Shown here: piece by piece, positions 1 through 5,692 of the stretch | Layout of the letters: each line of letters begins with the position of its first letter | How positions within the stretch are numbered: the stretch's first letter is position 1 | From: Verrucomicrobiota bacterium | GTDB taxonomy: Bacteria > Verrucomicrobiota > Verrucomicrobiia > Limisphaerales > UBA9464 | Assembly (NCBI GenBank): GCA_017302195.1 | Contig: JAFLEG010000284.1 | Location: forward strand, 1 to 6,190 | Direction of reading: 5' to 3' | Length of the DNA stretch: 6,190 nucleotides | Notes under the pieces: generated by a model | What the model was told of the DNA's origin: nothing | The model's database searches: none | The model's input: the letters and a program-made list of their open reading frames with translations, nothing else | Translations under genes and position numbers: made by a program

Positions 1-1
1 C

Positions 2-1354
2 GGCAATTACTTCGTCGCCAACTACCCGCCCTTCGCCTTCTGGAAGCAGGAGCACATCCCCAACTTCCTCGCCCTCCTCGACCGCCCCCCTGGCGCAGCT
101 TCCTCTTCCCCAGACCCCAGATCCCAGACCCCAGACCCCAGACCCCAGACCCCAGACCCTTCAGCCCTTCCCTCCCCCCTGGGCCTGTACACCCATATTC
201 CCTTCTGCAGGAAGCGCTGCCATTTCTGCTACTTCCGGGTGTACACCGACAAGGATGCCGAGGACATCCGGGGCTATCTGGACGCCCTGCTGAAGGAACT
301 GACGGTCTATGCCTCCAAACCGGTCATCGCCGGCCGCAAACCGAAGTTCATCTACTTCGGCGGCGGCACCCCCAGTTACCTCTCGCCGGACCAGTTGAAG
401 TTCCTTACCGACGGGATGAAGGCGCTCCTGCCTTGGGACGAGGCGGAGGAGGTGACCTTCGAGGCCGAGCCGGGAACGCTGACGGATCACAAGCTGCGGG
501 CCATCCGCGATCTCGGGGTCACCCGGCTGAGCCTGGGCATCGAGCACTTCGACGACCACATCCTGGAGATCAACGGACGCGCCCACCGGTCCAAGGAGAT
601 TGCCCGGGCCTACGCCTACGCCCGCGAAATCGGGTTTCCCCAGATCAACGTGGATCTGATCGCCGGGATGGTTGAGGAGACCGAGGAGAAGTGGCGGGAA
701 ACCGTGGCGCGCGCGGTCGCGCTCCAGCCGGATTCCGTCACGATCTACCAGATGGAGGTGCCCTACAACACCGGCATCTACCGCCAGATGAAGGCCGAGG
801 GGAAGCTGGTGGCTCCGGTGGCGGATTGGGACACCAAGCGCCGCTGGGTGGACCATGCCTATGGCGAGTTCGAGAAGGCCGGCTACACCGTCACCAGCAC
901 CACCACCGTGGTGAAGGATCCGGAGCGGGTGAAGTTCCAGTACCGCCAGGGACTCTTCAGCGGCGCCGACCTGCTTTCCATTGGTGTGGCCAGCTTCGGA
1001 CACCTCCAGGGGGTGCATTATCAGAATCAGCACGACTTCCAGCCCTACGTGGAGGCCGTGAATGCCGGCCAGCTCCCGCTGTACCGGGCGTACGTCGTCC
1101 CCGACGACGAGCGCTACCTGCGGGAGTTCATGCTCCAGCTCAAGCTCGGCAGCGTGAGTGCCGGCGCCTTCACCCGGAAGTTCGGACGCGATCCCCGCGA
1201 GCAGTTTGCCGCGCCTCTGGCCACCCTCCGGGCCCAGGGCTTCCTGACCAATGGCGGCGACCGCATCGGGCTCACCCGCGACGGACTGCTCCAGGTGGAC
1301 CGCCTGCTCCACGCCTTCTTCAAGCCCGAGCATGCGACCGGACGCTATGCGTGA
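2..1354 (+). CDS. Radical SAM protein, coproporphyrinogen III oxidase-like (HemN/HemW family), 5'-partial
   Basis: The reading frame is open from the left edge; 450 residues are visible and the true start lies outside the window. A later GTG at 239 cannot be the start because it falls after the catalytic motif. Visible residues 1-14 read GNYFVANYPPFAFW, a motif I associate with HemN-like proteins of Verrucomicrobiota/Planctomycetota. The radical SAM core opens with LYTHIPFCRKRCHFCYF; Cys69, Cys73 and Cys76 form CxxxCxxC, which binds the [4Fe-4S] cluster that cleaves S-adenosylmethionine. GGGTP (about 120-124) is the SAM-binding glycine motif, followed by a LSLGIEHFDDHILEINGRAH segment like that of HemW and a C-terminal HemN-type region. 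By family it is a cytoplasmic radical enzyme. Whether it is a true coproporphyrinogen oxidase, a HemW-like haem chaperone or a recruited biosynthetic enzyme cannot be decided here. Between motif and core lies a Pro-rich linker made by a heptamer repeat. The next gene starts 39 bp downstream on the same strand, suggesting an operon. Confidence 0.88.
   Translation, partial: GNYFVANYPPFAFWKQEHIPNFLALLDRPPGAASSSPDPRSQTPDPRPQTPDPSALPSPLGLYTHIPFCRKRCHFCYFRVYTDKDAEDIRGYLDALLKELTVYASKPVIAGRKPKFIYFGGGTPSYLSPDQLKFLTDGMKALLPWDEAEEVTFEAEPGTLTDHKLRAIRDLGVTRLSLGIEHFDDHILEINGRAHRSKEIARAYAYAREIGFPQINVDLIAGMVEETEEKWRETVARAVALQPDSVTIYQMEVPYNTGIYRQMKAEGKLVAPVADWDTKRRWVDHAYGEFEKAGYTVTSTTTVVKDPERVKFQYRQGLFSGADLLSIGVASFGHLQGVHYQNQHDFQPYVEAVNAGQLPLYRAYVVPDDERYLREFMLQLKLGSVSAGAFTRKFGRDPREQFAAPLATLRAQGFLTNGGDRIGLTRDGLLQVDRLLHAFFKPEHATGRYA
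111..159. repeat. Seven tandem CAGACCC heptamers inside a gene; G-quadruplex motif on the - strand
   Basis: Seven head-to-tail 7-bp units run from 111 to 159; six are exactly CAGACCC and the second (118-124) is CAGATCC. They are translated as a PDPR(S/P)QT-type linker in the radical SAM gene. Each unit is not a multiple of three, so gain or loss of one copy would shift the frame; only changes of three copies keep it. The C-runs at 129-132, 136-139, 143-146 and 150-153 are each CCCC separated by AGA, so the - strand (the template strand for this gene) carries four GGGG tracts with three-base TCT loops. That is a canonical intramolecular G-quadruplex pattern, with a possible i-motif on the + strand. 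The repeat itself is read directly; the structure and its effect are inference. Confidence 0.9.
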
Positions 1355-1393
1355 GGACCCGATGAGCTTTCGGTGTTCAAAGCCTCCGACGCC

Positions 1394-2491
1394 ATGAACC
1401 GCCGTGATTTCCTCAGCTCGGTATCCGGAGCCGCCCTGCTCGCGGGTTGCGCCGCCTCTGGAAAGACTCAAGCCCGGGAGATCATGACGGTCACCGGCCC
1501 GATCCCGGCGGATCAACTGGGCCGGACGCTCATCCACGAGCATGTGGTGGTGGACTTCCTCGGCGCCGGACAGAGTTCGCCCCAGCGCTACGACCCCGAA
1601 CAGGCCTTCGACACCGCCCTGCCCCATTTTCAGGAACTGCACGCGCGCGGCGTGGATTCCCTGGTGGAGTGCACTCCGCGGTACATTGGCAGGAACCCCA
1701 CCCTGCTCCGCCGGCTCTCCGAGGCGAGCGGCGTCCGGATCATCACCAATGCCGGCTGGTACGCCGCGGTGGACCACAAGTATCTGCCACCCGCCGCGGC
1801 GACCGAAAGCGCCGGGCAGATCGCCGAGCAATGGCTTGCGGAATGGACGGCGGGAATCGAGGGAACCGGCATCCGCCCCGGATTCCTGAAGCTCGGCACC
1901 GGCAACGGCCCGCTGCCCGCCGTGGATGCCACGCTGGTCCGGGCGGCAGCCCGGGTCCACAAGGCCACCGGTCTGACCATCGCCATCCACACCGGAAATG
2001 GCGAGGCGGCCCGGGACGAGGTGCGCCTGCTGCGGGAGGAAGGAGTCCGGCCTGACGCCCTAATCTGGGTCCATGCCCAGAATGATGCCGGACCGGTCCA
2101 GATCGAACTCGCGCACCAGGGCGTCTGGATCAGCCTCGACGGGTATTCGCTCTCGCCCGGGAACACGCTGCGCTATCCGAACATGGTCCTGGCGCTCCGG
2201 GATGCGGGACTGCTCCACCGGGTGCTCCTGTCCCATGACGACGGCTGGGCGGTGGAGGGCGACGCGCCGTCCGGAAACCGGCTCGCCCTCTTTGGCAATG
2301 GGAACCCGGTCCCCTACCAGAGCCTGTTTACCCGGCTCCTTCCGGACCTCCGGCAACGGGGCCTGACCCCGGAGGACGAGGAGCAGCTCCTGGTACGCAA
2401 TCCGCGGGAAGCCCTGACCCTCCGGCGACGCCTGACCGGCGACGCATCCGGGATGAAGACCGCCGCAGCGTCCCTGCCCTTTCCCGCATGA
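1394..2491 (+). CDS. Phosphotriesterase-family metal hydrolase, Tat-exported lipoprotein
   Basis: A 365-residue amidohydrolase-superfamily protein resembling phosphotriesterase and phosphotriesterase-related proteins. I chose ATG 1394 over the in-frame GTG at 1373 because it places a twin-arginine leader at the N-terminus: RRDFL at residues 3-7, then a hydrophobic stretch and the lipobox LLAGC with Cys19 as the likely lipidated residue. It should be exported folded and anchored to a membrane. The expected metal centre is present: His48 and His50 (HEH), Lys166 (the usual carboxylated lysine), His199 (AIHTG), His227 (WVHAQN) and Asp282 (SHDDGW). The spacings are close to those of the Pseudomonas enzyme (55/57/169/201/230/301). 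Substrate is unknown; related proteins include organophosphate hydrolases, lactonases and esterases. The gene lies 39 bp after the radical SAM gene and overlaps the next gene by 4 bp, so co-transcription is likely. No strong Shine-Dalgarno is seen. Confidence 0.87.
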   Translation: MNRRDFLSSVSGAALLAGCAASGKTQAREIMTVTGPIPADQLGRTLIHEHVVVDFLGAGQSSPQRYDPEQAFDTALPHFQELHARGVDSLVECTPRYIGRNPTLLRRLSEASGVRIITNAGWYAAVDHKYLPPAAATESAGQIAEQWLAEWTAGIEGTGIRPGFLKLGTGNGPLPAVDATLVRAAARVHKATGLTIAIHTGNGEAARDEVRLLREEGVRPDALIWVHAQNDAGPVQIELAHQGVWISLDGYSLSPGNTLRYPNMVLALRDAGLLHRVLLSHDDGWAVEGDAPSGNRLALFGNGNPVPYQSLFTRLLPDLRQRGLTPEDEEQLLVRNPREALTLRRRLTGDASGMKTAAASLPFPA

Positions 2492-3033
2492 CCGCCGTCC
2501 CTGCCATCCCCGCCATTCAACCGCTGGACGAGTTCTTCCGCCGTCAGGGGCGTCCGCTGCCCGCCTGGGAGTCCGTGACGCCCGACACCATCCCCGAACC
2601 CTACCGGACACTGCTGGTCCACGAACGCGACATGACCCGCACCCTGGAGCAGTTTCATGGCGCCCCCATTCACCTCCGGGTGCTGTCACGGCATCGGGAG
2701 GCGGGCGCGTATTGCCGGGAGTCGGTGCTGGAACTCGACGGCTCTAACCGCCCGGTGGAGTTCGGCGCCATCAAGATCCACCTGGAGCGGTTCCCCGAGC
2801 CGGGTCGGACCCAGATCCTGGAAGAGCACCGTCCACTGGGAGGCATTCTCAACGCCAGCGGACGCGCCTATACCAGCCGGCCCACGGCCTACCTGCGCTT
2901 CGCCGCCGACGCCTTCATCCGCGACGCGCTGTGCCTGGCTCAGGTGACGTTTCTCTACGGACGCCAGAACACCCTTCGGGATGTCCAGGGGCATCCCCTC
3001 GCCGAAATCATCGAAATCCTGCCTCCGGCATGA
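2488..3033 (+). CDS. Chorismate lyase (UbiC)-like protein
   Basis: A 181-residue protein with no signal peptide. Its landmarks line up in order with those of E. coli chorismate lyase, which converts chorismate to 4-hydroxybenzoate and pyruvate: MTRTLEQF (49-56) with MTRRFEQ; YCRES (75-79) with the WLREI segment whose Arg is catalytic; RPLGGIL (115-121) with TPLGRYLF; LYGRQNTL (156-163) with LWGRRSRL; and a C-terminal EILPP with Glu176 close to the position of the conserved active-site Glu. Arg77 is the probable catalytic Arg. Overall identity looks modest, so the fold is more secure than the exact reaction; the broader DUF98/chorismate-lyase-like group is the alternative. The ATG at 2488 overlaps the TGA of the phosphotriesterase gene (ATGA), a normal sign of translational coupling. 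A gap of 265 bp follows, so it is likely the last gene of this operon. Confidence 0.72.
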   Translation: MTAVPAIPAIQPLDEFFRRQGRPLPAWESVTPDTIPEPYRTLLVHERDMTRTLEQFHGAPIHLRVLSRHREAGAYCRESVLELDGSNRPVEFGAIKIHLERFPEPGRTQILEEHRPLGGILNASGRAYTSRPTAYLRFAADAFIRDALCLAQVTFLYGRQNTLRDVQGHPLAEIIEILPPA

Positions 3034-3202
3034 GGCAAGGCGCGGGGATGAGGGAGTGAGAGGCTGATGTGCCACCCGGTCTGGGCCTGGGTGAGCTGCC
3101 AGCCGCGGGATGGGACCGTCGGCGCGCAAGAGGCCTCGAAAACCCGGTCCGGCAGTGCGGCCGAAGTTTCTGGTCTGGGCGGTGGGGGAAATCCCGGTTC
3201 AG
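3034..3202. other. Proximal part of intergenic region, no gene seen
   Basis: This is the first part of the 265-bp gap between the chorismate-lyase-like gene and the porin gene. Short open frames cross it on both strands, but none has a recognisable protein pattern or a good start. I see no clear stem-loop with a U-run that would end the upstream operon. An 11-bp sequence, GCGGCCGAAGT, at 3157-3167 recurs at 3280-3290 just before the porin start; its meaning is unknown and it may be chance in GC-rich DNA. Confidence 0.5.
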
Positions 3203-3220
3203 AAGTCACGCGACCGTCAC
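3203..3220 (+). promoter_or_regulatory. Upstream Pho-box-like pair of direct repeats
   Basis: Two 7-bp units, AAGTCAC (3203-3209) and CCGTCAC (3214-3220), are separated by 4 bp, giving an exact 11-bp period. This is the layout of a Pho box (7-bp CTGTCAT-type direct repeats with 4-bp spacers) bound in tandem by PhoB-type response regulators. The core GTCAC is shared with the second cluster about 20 bp downstream. The spacer is GCGA rather than AT-rich, so this pair would be the weaker of the two. It sits about 80 bp before the start codon of a phosphate-porin family gene. Confidence 0.55.
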
Positions 3221-3234
3221 CGGATCGGAATCTC

Positions 3235-3263
3235 ATGTCACTCAATCGTAACATTTGCGTAAC
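3235..3263 (+). promoter_or_regulatory. Triple Pho-box-like repeat before the porin gene
   Basis: Three 7-bp units, ATGTCAC (3235-3241), TCGTAAC (3246-3252) and GCGTAAC (3257-3263), are separated by 4-bp AT-rich spacers TCAA and ATTT, giving an exact 11-bp period over 29 bp. The local drop in GC contrasts with the surrounding DNA. The geometry fits binding by two or more PhoB-type monomers on one helix face. The last unit ends 35 bp before ATG 3299. In PhoB-activated promoters the box replaces the -35 element; I find only a poor -10 candidate downstream (around 3271-3276), so the exact transcription start is unknown. Position and downstream gene support phosphate-starvation control; this is inference from pattern and context. 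Confidence 0.68.
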
Positions 3264-3298
3264 GAAACCCTGATGAGCGGCGGCCGAAGTCTGCGGCG

Positions 3299-4873
3299 AT
3301 GTCTTCGTTCCTGCGTGTGACGCCTTGGCGTCCGCCGGTTTCCCGGTTCCAGCGCGCCCGCCAAAAGCTCCTGTTCTCGCTCACGCTGACCGCAGCGGCT
3401 GTCGTGGCCGCCCCCGCCGCTTTGGCGGCGTCCGATCCAGCCATGCTGCAATTGTTCAAGATCCTCCGGGATCGCGGATCCATCACCCCGGAGGAGTATC
3501 AACTGCTCATGGACATGGCGAAAACCCCGGACCCGTCAGCGCCGGCGGCGATTCCCCTGCCCTCGGCGGCCAGTCTGGCCCCCTCCCCCGTGGCGCCAAC
3601 GAACGCCGCGCCTGCGTCGCCTCCGGGGGATCCCGCCGCCGCGACGCCCCCACAGGTTGCCACCGGGGCACCGGCCGCCACCAACCTGCCACCGATCACG
3701 GTGCTCTCAGGAAAGCCGGCAACCAAGGACAAGCCCAAGTGGTACGAGAAATTCGACATCGGGGGCTACACGCAGTTCCGCCTCGCGGCCCTGCTCGACC
3801 CGGAGGCCGACCTGCTCAACGTCCCCAACGATCCCTCGGTCAACCCTTCGCAGCTCTTCCTGATCCGCCGGGGCCGCCTCCGGATGTCCGGAGACGTGTC
3901 CGAGCATCTGTCCCTGTACGCCCAGGTGGATGTCTCCGGCTCGGTGGCCAGCGGCTCGGGGAGCTCGTTCGGGGTGCAGTTGCGCGACCTGTATGCTGAC
4001 ATCTTCCCGGTGGAGTCCCGCGACTACCGGTTCCGGCTCGGGCAGTCCAAGGTACCCTACGGCTGGGTCAACATGCAGAGCAGCCAGAACCGGGCGCCCA
4101 TGGAGCGTCCGGACGCCATCAATTCCGCCGCCGAGGGCGAGCGCGACATCGGCGCCTTCTTCATGTACGCGCCCGCGGAGATCCGCAAACGCCTGAAGGA
4201 ACTGGTCCAATCCGGCCTCAAGGGTTCCGGCGACTACGGCATGGTCACCTTCGGCGCGTACAACGGACAGGGCCCGAACCGTCCGGACCTCAACGGCACG
4301 CCCTACTGGATCGGCCGCCTCGACTACCCCTTCAAGTTCGACAGCGGCCAGTTCTTCGAGGTGGGCGTCCAGGGGTATCTGGGCAAGTTCGTGCCCACCA
4401 TCCAGCCCTTCACCGTGGACGGCACGCTCATGAATCCCACCTATGACGGCGACGGGGTCACTGACCGGCGGGTGGCCGTGTCCGCGAACTGGTATCCCCA
4501 GCCGTTTGGCGTCGAGACGGAATGGAATGTCGGCTGGGGCCCGACGCTGAGCGACGACTACGCGAGCATCGGTTCCGAGTTCCTGTACGGCGGGCACATC
4601 CAGTTCAACTACCAGATCAAGACCGGACGCGGGAGCGTGTTCCCGTACGTCCGGTGGAACTACTACGCGGGCGGTAGGAAGTTCGGAACCAACTCGCCCT
4701 ACGAGGATGTCAACGAGGTGGATATCGGCTTCGAGTACGCCCCCTGGCAGGCCCTCGAACTGAGCATCCAGTACACCCTCACCTTCCGCCGCACCAACAC
4801 CAGCAAGGCCCCCTACGACATCGTCGCCGAAGGCGCCAACCGCATCGAGTTCCAGGCACAGTGGAATTACTGA
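3299..4873 (+). CDS. Phosphate-selective porin OprO/OprP-family outer-membrane protein
   Basis: A 524-residue outer-membrane beta-barrel protein, probably letting phosphate or polyphosphate enter the periplasm. The N-terminus has a long basic n-region (to Lys23), a hydrophobic stretch 24-43 and an ALA|A signal-peptidase site near residue 43. Residues 46-75 form a short helical segment with ITPEEYQLLMDMA, a pattern common at the N-terminus of this family. A linker very rich in Pro and Ala spans about 76-144. The barrel begins near KFDIGGYTQFR (about 152-160) and alternates aromatic and polar strands, with family-like segments such as RRGRLRMSGDV, FRLGQSKVPYGWVN, GVQGYLGKF and YVRWNYYAG. It ends in QAQWNY, with a terminal aromatic residue as expected for barrel assembly. 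Five Pho-box-like units lie upstream, agreeing with a phosphate role. ATG 3299 is the first in-frame ATG and precedes the signal peptide directly; no clear Shine-Dalgarno is present. Anion specificity cannot be proven from sequence alone. Confidence 0.85.
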   Translation: MSSFLRVTPWRPPVSRFQRARQKLLFSLTLTAAAVVAAPAALAASDPAMLQLFKILRDRGSITPEEYQLLMDMAKTPDPSAPAAIPLPSAASLAPSPVAPTNAAPASPPGDPAAATPPQVATGAPAATNLPPITVLSGKPATKDKPKWYEKFDIGGYTQFRLAALLDPEADLLNVPNDPSVNPSQLFLIRRGRLRMSGDVSEHLSLYAQVDVSGSVASGSGSSFGVQLRDLYADIFPVESRDYRFRLGQSKVPYGWVNMQSSQNRAPMERPDAINSAAEGERDIGAFFMYAPAEIRKRLKELVQSGLKGSGDYGMVTFGAYNGQGPNRPDLNGTPYWIGRLDYPFKFDSGQFFEVGVQGYLGKFVPTIQPFTVDGTLMNPTYDGDGVTDRRVAVSANWYPQPFGVETEWNVGWGPTLSDDYASIGSEFLYGGHIQFNYQIKTGRGSVFPYVRWNYYAGGRKFGTNSPYEDVNEVDIGFEYAPWQALELSIQYTLTFRRTNTSKAPYDIVAEGANRIEFQAQWNY

Positions 4874-5049
4874 GAGCGACCCAAGAGACCGGCTCGCGGA
4901 ACCAACCCCGCGGCGCTCCACCCCGCCCCGATCAGTCCCCGATGACGGGATCAGGCGAAGAAGCCCACATCAATGCCACCGCCGTTGCCATTGGCATCTG
5001 CCGAAGGCATCTCGACTCGGCACGGCGGATTGAGTATCCTTTGCCGGGG
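4874..5049. other. Intergenic stretch with a weak possible promoter, no gene supported
   Basis: An open frame in phase with the next small gene crosses this region, but its residues look like translated non-coding DNA and its start lies inside the porin end, so I do not extend the gene here. A weak sigma70-like pair can be drawn near the right end: TCGACT (5012-5017), a 17-bp spacer, then TATCCT (5035-5040), each matching the consensus at four of six bases. Transcription would start only a few bases before ATG 5050, giving an almost leaderless message. No convincing terminator for the porin gene is seen. Confidence 0.35.
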
Positions 5050-5235
5050 ATGAAAAAAAAAGAGCGCTTGATCCTGCAACGGTTGCGCGGACTGCGCGCC
5101 AGCGAGGAGGAGCGACTCCAGATCGCCCGAAGCCTCGCCGCCAGTCCCGCGGAACGCTGGGCACGAAACCAGAACTTCCTTCGCTCGCTGGGCTCGTTTC
5201 GGCGCTTGAAGGCGCGGGAATCCGATACCTGGTGA
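5050..5235 (+). CDS. Small helical protein or N-terminal part of a frameshifted nucleotidyltransferase gene
   Basis: A 61-codon ORF starting ATG followed by a run of nine A (three Lys codons). Residues 4 to about 48 are charged and helix-forming (SEEERLQIARSLA, SPAERWARNQNFLRSLG) and codon third positions are mostly G/C, so this part looks genuinely coding. The last dozen residues look like an out-of-frame reading of the nucleotidyltransferase frame. No known family is recognised. The stop codon overlaps the GTG at 5232 (GTGA). It may be a small partner protein of the downstream nucleotidyltransferase, as in two-gene antitoxin/toxin-like modules, or the detached N-terminus of one longer protein broken by a one-base shift. 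Start choice rests on the ATG, the weak promoter just upstream and the loss of protein-like pattern before it. Confidence 0.5.
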   Translation: MKKKERLILQRLRGLRASEEERLQIARSLAASPAERWARNQNFLRSLGSFRRLKARESDTW

Positions 5236-5612
5236 TTGGGATGGCAGGGGCTCTCCTGCAGGGAGTACCCGGTTCGACCCTGGATACCGACCTTTGGATT
5301 GACCTGCCATCTCGCCAATACATGCGCGTCATGAACCTGTGTCGGGGTTTGGGCGCCCGGTTGTTGACGCCGTCGGTGGCCATTCTGCCGGGCGACCTGG
5401 AGATCAATTTTGTCTATGCTCCGGACGGTTTGCGCTCCTTCCCGCTCGAATATCGGCGGGCGGTACGCATCCAGGTGCAGCGCGGGTTTCGGCTCCAGGT
5501 GCTTCCGCTGGAACGGATCCTGGCCAGCAAGCGGGCTGCTGGTCGCCCCAAGGACCTGGCCGTGTTGCCGCTGCTGCGGCAGGTGATCCGATCCCGCCGC
5601 CTGGCGGAGTGA
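5232..5612 (+). CDS. Small nucleotidyltransferase-fold protein (MNT/AbiEii-like), start uncertain
   Basis: The frame encodes 126 residues from GTG 5232. The segment VIGMAGALLQGVPGSTLDTDLW resembles the minimal nucleotidyltransferase signature hG[G/S]...Dh[D/E]h, with Asp-Thr-Asp as the likely metal ligands, though Met replaces the usual second Gly or Ser. LEINFVY may hold the third acidic position. The C-terminus contains LPLERILASKRAAGRPKDL, a lysine-rich helix very typical of this family. The conserved strand GIRYLV lies immediately upstream of the GTG in the same frame, and the frame stays open and family-like from about 5184 (SLAGLVSALEGAGIRYLV). The GTG product would therefore lack the first helix and strand. 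The only upstream alternatives are CTG codons (5157, giving 151 residues, or 5229) or a frameshift from the preceding ORF. Targets are unknown; relatives include toxin/antitoxin nucleotidyltransferases. Confidence 0.62.
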   Translation: MIGMAGALLQGVPGSTLDTDLWIDLPSRQYMRVMNLCRGLGARLLTPSVAILPGDLEINFVYAPDGLRSFPLEYRRAVRIQVQRGFRLQVLPLERILASKRAAGRPKDLAVLPLLRQVIRSRRLAE

Positions 5613-5636
5613 TGGATCTGGTCCGTGGGCAGACGA

Positions 5637-5663
5637 GCTTTCGTGGTGAGCTGCAGCGAAAGC
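5637..5663. terminator. Possible stem-loop between convergent genes
   Basis: GCTTTCG (5637-5643) is perfectly complementary in inverted orientation to CGAAAGC (5657-5663), with a 13-base loop. It lies 25 bp after the nucleotidyltransferase stop, between two convergent genes, where a bidirectional terminator would be expected. A perfect 12-bp palindrome, GCCGGGCCCGGC, follows at 5666-5677. Neither is followed by a clear T-run on either strand, so intrinsic termination is unproven. Confidence 0.3.
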
Positions 5664-5692
5664 ACGCCGGGCCCGGCACGCCATCGCCGCGG

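Noticed and set aside
111..159. Heptamer array as a CRISPR
   Set aside because: Units are 7 bp, directly abutting and have no spacers, so this is a simple tandem repeat.
239..1354. Starting the radical SAM gene at GTG 239
   Set aside because: This would remove the CxxxCxxC cluster-binding motif, and the same frame is open and conserved back to the window edge.
1373..1393. GTG 1373 as start of the phosphotriesterase-like gene
   Set aside because: The added seven residues would bury the twin-arginine leader; ATG 1394 places it correctly.
161..1990. A 609-codon open frame on the - strand across the radical SAM and phosphotriesterase genes
   Set aside because: It lies antisense to two genes with clear catalytic motifs, and its Gly/His/Val/Leu-rich residues are the usual product of reading GC-rich codons backwards.
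3067..3273. Short + strand open frames in the gap before the porin
   Set aside because: No protein-like pattern, and they run through the Pho-box-like array.
3157..3290. The 11-bp repeat GCGGCCGAAGT (3157-3167 and 3280-3290) as an operator
   Set aside because: Two copies 123 bp apart of a GC-rich word may be chance; no symmetry or known site matches it.
3707..4921. A 404-codon open frame on the - strand opposite the porin gene
   Set aside because: It mirrors the porin's codon bias and shows no recognisable domain; the + strand gene has signal peptide, barrel strands and a terminal aromatic residue.
4861..5049. N-terminal extension of the 61-codon ORF back into the porin end
   Set aside because: The extra residues look like translated intergenic DNA and would overlap the porin C-terminus; ATG 5050 is a better start.
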